64,000 nucleotides of DNA. Origin: Prillingera fragicola. Lineage: Eukaryota; Basidiomycota; Tremellomycetes; Trichosporonales; Trichosporonaceae. Position numbers and translations under genes: made by a program. Shown here in pieces: positions 63,210 to 64,000 of the stretch; position 1 is the first letter of the stretch, and the number at the start of each line of letters is the position of its first letter. The notes beneath the pieces are model-generated. The model was not told the DNA's origin. It did no database searches and saw only the letters and a program-made list of their open reading frames with translations. The stretch is from positions 1,364,001 to 1,428,000 of the forward strand of contig BEDY01000004.1 in NCBI GenBank assembly GCA_002335605.1, written 5' to 3'.

Positions 63210-64000
63210 CTAGGAAAAGTTGGCGTCACGGAGGCGGCGGGCTTCACTGCGGACCTTGCGATCCCAATGACGCTCAGCAATCTCGTCGAGCTCGTACAGG
63301 CTAGTGGTGAACGGGTTGGTGAGCTGGGGGTCGTCCATCTCGGGGCGGTATACACCGTCAAACATGCGCTCCTCAGTGTCGAGCAGGTTGGCAAGTTTGC
63401 CCTCCTTGGCAGCGAGGCGGCGCACAAAAGACAGAGCCTCCTGTGCTGTGGCAGGTGGGAAGAAGAGGGCGCATTCGCACAGACGCTTGGCGAAGGCGGC
63501 CGCCCGGAGCGGTGGTGCCGAGGCAGTGCTGGCAAACAGCCTTGGGAAGAAGATGGCCTCGAGGCAGCGGAACAGCAGAGCTGCAGTCGACAACGTGTGC
63601 GCAGGAGGGCGGTCTGCCGTCGCACGCTTTGTACCGGCGCGCCTCTGCTGCGCAGCAGCGGCAGCCGTCGCAGCAGTGAGAATGGGAGGGTCCTCGATGC
63701 CAGTGTCCACAGACAAGGGGCGCAGAAGGGCAAAGAGTTCGGTGACAAAGTCGCCAAGATCAATGTTGAGAGCCTCTCCTTGGCCTGAAAGAAGGTCGAA
63801 TGCCGTGACGATGCCAAGCATGCGGATACGCACGCGCAGGCCAGCGCCGACGGGGTCCAGCTCGGTATCGTCATCGTCGTCGCCAGTGGCGTTGCGGTCG
63901 GCGATGATCTTGCGCAAGACCTGAAGAAGGTCCCGGAAAAAGTCGACGTTGATGAGGTGGGTGAAGTGAGAGATACCCTCGAGCGCGGCAGGGAGCAGAG
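63210..64000 (-). CDS. NOC3: Nucleolar complex protein 3 (Noc3), C-terminal part, cut by the window edge
   Basis: Only the C-terminal about 263 residues are in the window; the gene continues to the right. The frame at the edge reads LPAALEGISHFTHLINVDFF then RDLLQVLRKIIADR, matching the Noc3 consensus in which a helix ending FAHLINxDFFxDLL precedes the CBF/Mak21-like region. Then LRVRIRMLGIVTAFDLLSGQ, ALNIDLGDFVTELFALL, AALLFRCLEAIFFPR, AAAFAKRLCECALFFPPATA, EALSFVRRLAAKEGKLANLL and YRPEMDDPQLTNPFTTSLYE, ending RSEARRLRDANFS. Noc3 works in 60S ribosome assembly and pre-replication complex loading. No intron is seen in this part. Stop 63210. Confidence 0.9.
   Translation of the reverse strand, partial: LLPAALEGISHFTHLINVDFFRDLLQVLRKIIADRNATGDDDDDTELDPVGAGLRVRIRMLGIVTAFDLLSGQGEALNIDLGDFVTELFALLRPLSVDTGIEDPPILTAATAAAAAQQRRAGTKRATADRPPAHTLSTAALLFRCLEAIFFPRLFASTASAPPLRAAAFAKRLCECALFFPPATAQEALSFVRRLAAKEGKLANLLDTEERMFDGVYRPEMDDPQLTNPFTTSLYELDEIAERHWDRKVRSEARRLRDANFS

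Noticed and set aside
1..64000. Mobile element, CRISPR array, phage or defence island
   Set aside because: No transposase, reverse transcriptase, integrase, terminal repeats or spaced palindromic repeats were seen. The gene content is eukaryotic housekeeping.

Overview
This window reads as nuclear DNA of a basidiomycete yeast, most likely a tremellomycete (Cryptococcus/Trichosporonales side). The evidence is genes cut by many short introns (about 35-50 nt, mostly GTGAGT or GTAAGT donors, CTGAC/CTAAC branch points shortly before CAG/TAG acceptors), GC-rich third codon positions, dense packing on both strands, and recognisable fungal families including a Cps1-type polysaccharide synthase. I cannot name the genus from the sequence alone. 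No rRNA, complete tRNA, CRISPR array, transposon or phage feature was seen. Gene models below were assembled by eye from reading frames plus splice signals, so outer ends are usually firmer than individual introns.

Layout, left to right. 0-9.7 kb: glycerophosphodiester phosphodiesterase (-, runs to the left edge), DsbA/GST-kappa oxidoreductase (-), flavin monooxygenase (+), Gpt2/Sct1-type sn-glycerol-3-phosphate acyltransferase (-), and a secreted Cys-rich repeat protein with a GPI-type tail (+). 10-23 kb: membrane-anchored SGNH hydrolase (+), APC/C subunit Apc5 (-), LisH/SRP40 Ser-rich nucleolar protein (+), a single-frame aspartokinase-alanine aminotransferase fusion (-), and a Sld7-like protein (+). 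22.7-34.4 kb: membrane coiled-coil protein (-), complex I B12/NDUFB3 subunit (+), glycine-rich-domain-protein family member (-), Slt2/Mpk1 cell-wall-integrity MAP kinase (-), and a Pmp3-type protein with a long tail (-). 35-43 kb: UPF0658 Golgi membrane protein (+), unknown 200-aa protein (-), G-patch protein (+), urate oxidase (-), and DUF1996 secreted protein (-). 44-52 kb: mitochondrial 3-hydroxyacyl-CoA dehydrogenase (+), Rpr2/Snm1 zinc-ribbon protein (-), Sft2 (+), RS/RD-rich nuclear protein (-), and chaperonin CCT6 (+). 52-64 kb: NAD kinase (+), Tel2 (-), proteasome assembly chaperone Pac3-like (+), Cps1-like GT2 synthase (-), and Noc3 (-, runs off the right edge).

The genes are mostly housekeeping and do not form an obvious cluster or defence island. 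Loose themes are surface and wall biology (Cps1-like synthase, Mpk1, Cys-repeat GPI protein, SGNH hydrolase), lipid metabolism (GDPD, Gpt2-type acyltransferase, HADH) and nitrogen metabolism (uricase with GATA sites, aspartokinase-ALT). Many neighbours are divergent and share short promoters.

The most unusual item is the aspartokinase-alanine aminotransferase fusion: both enzymes are complete and joined by a short linker inside one uninterrupted exon. Other points worth checking are the tandem CTxDGKxG cysteine repeats, an 8-nt microexon in HADH, a GC-AG intron in the DUF1996 gene, a uricase without a PTS1 tail, and an 8-bp tandem repeat that contains the Tel2 stop codon.
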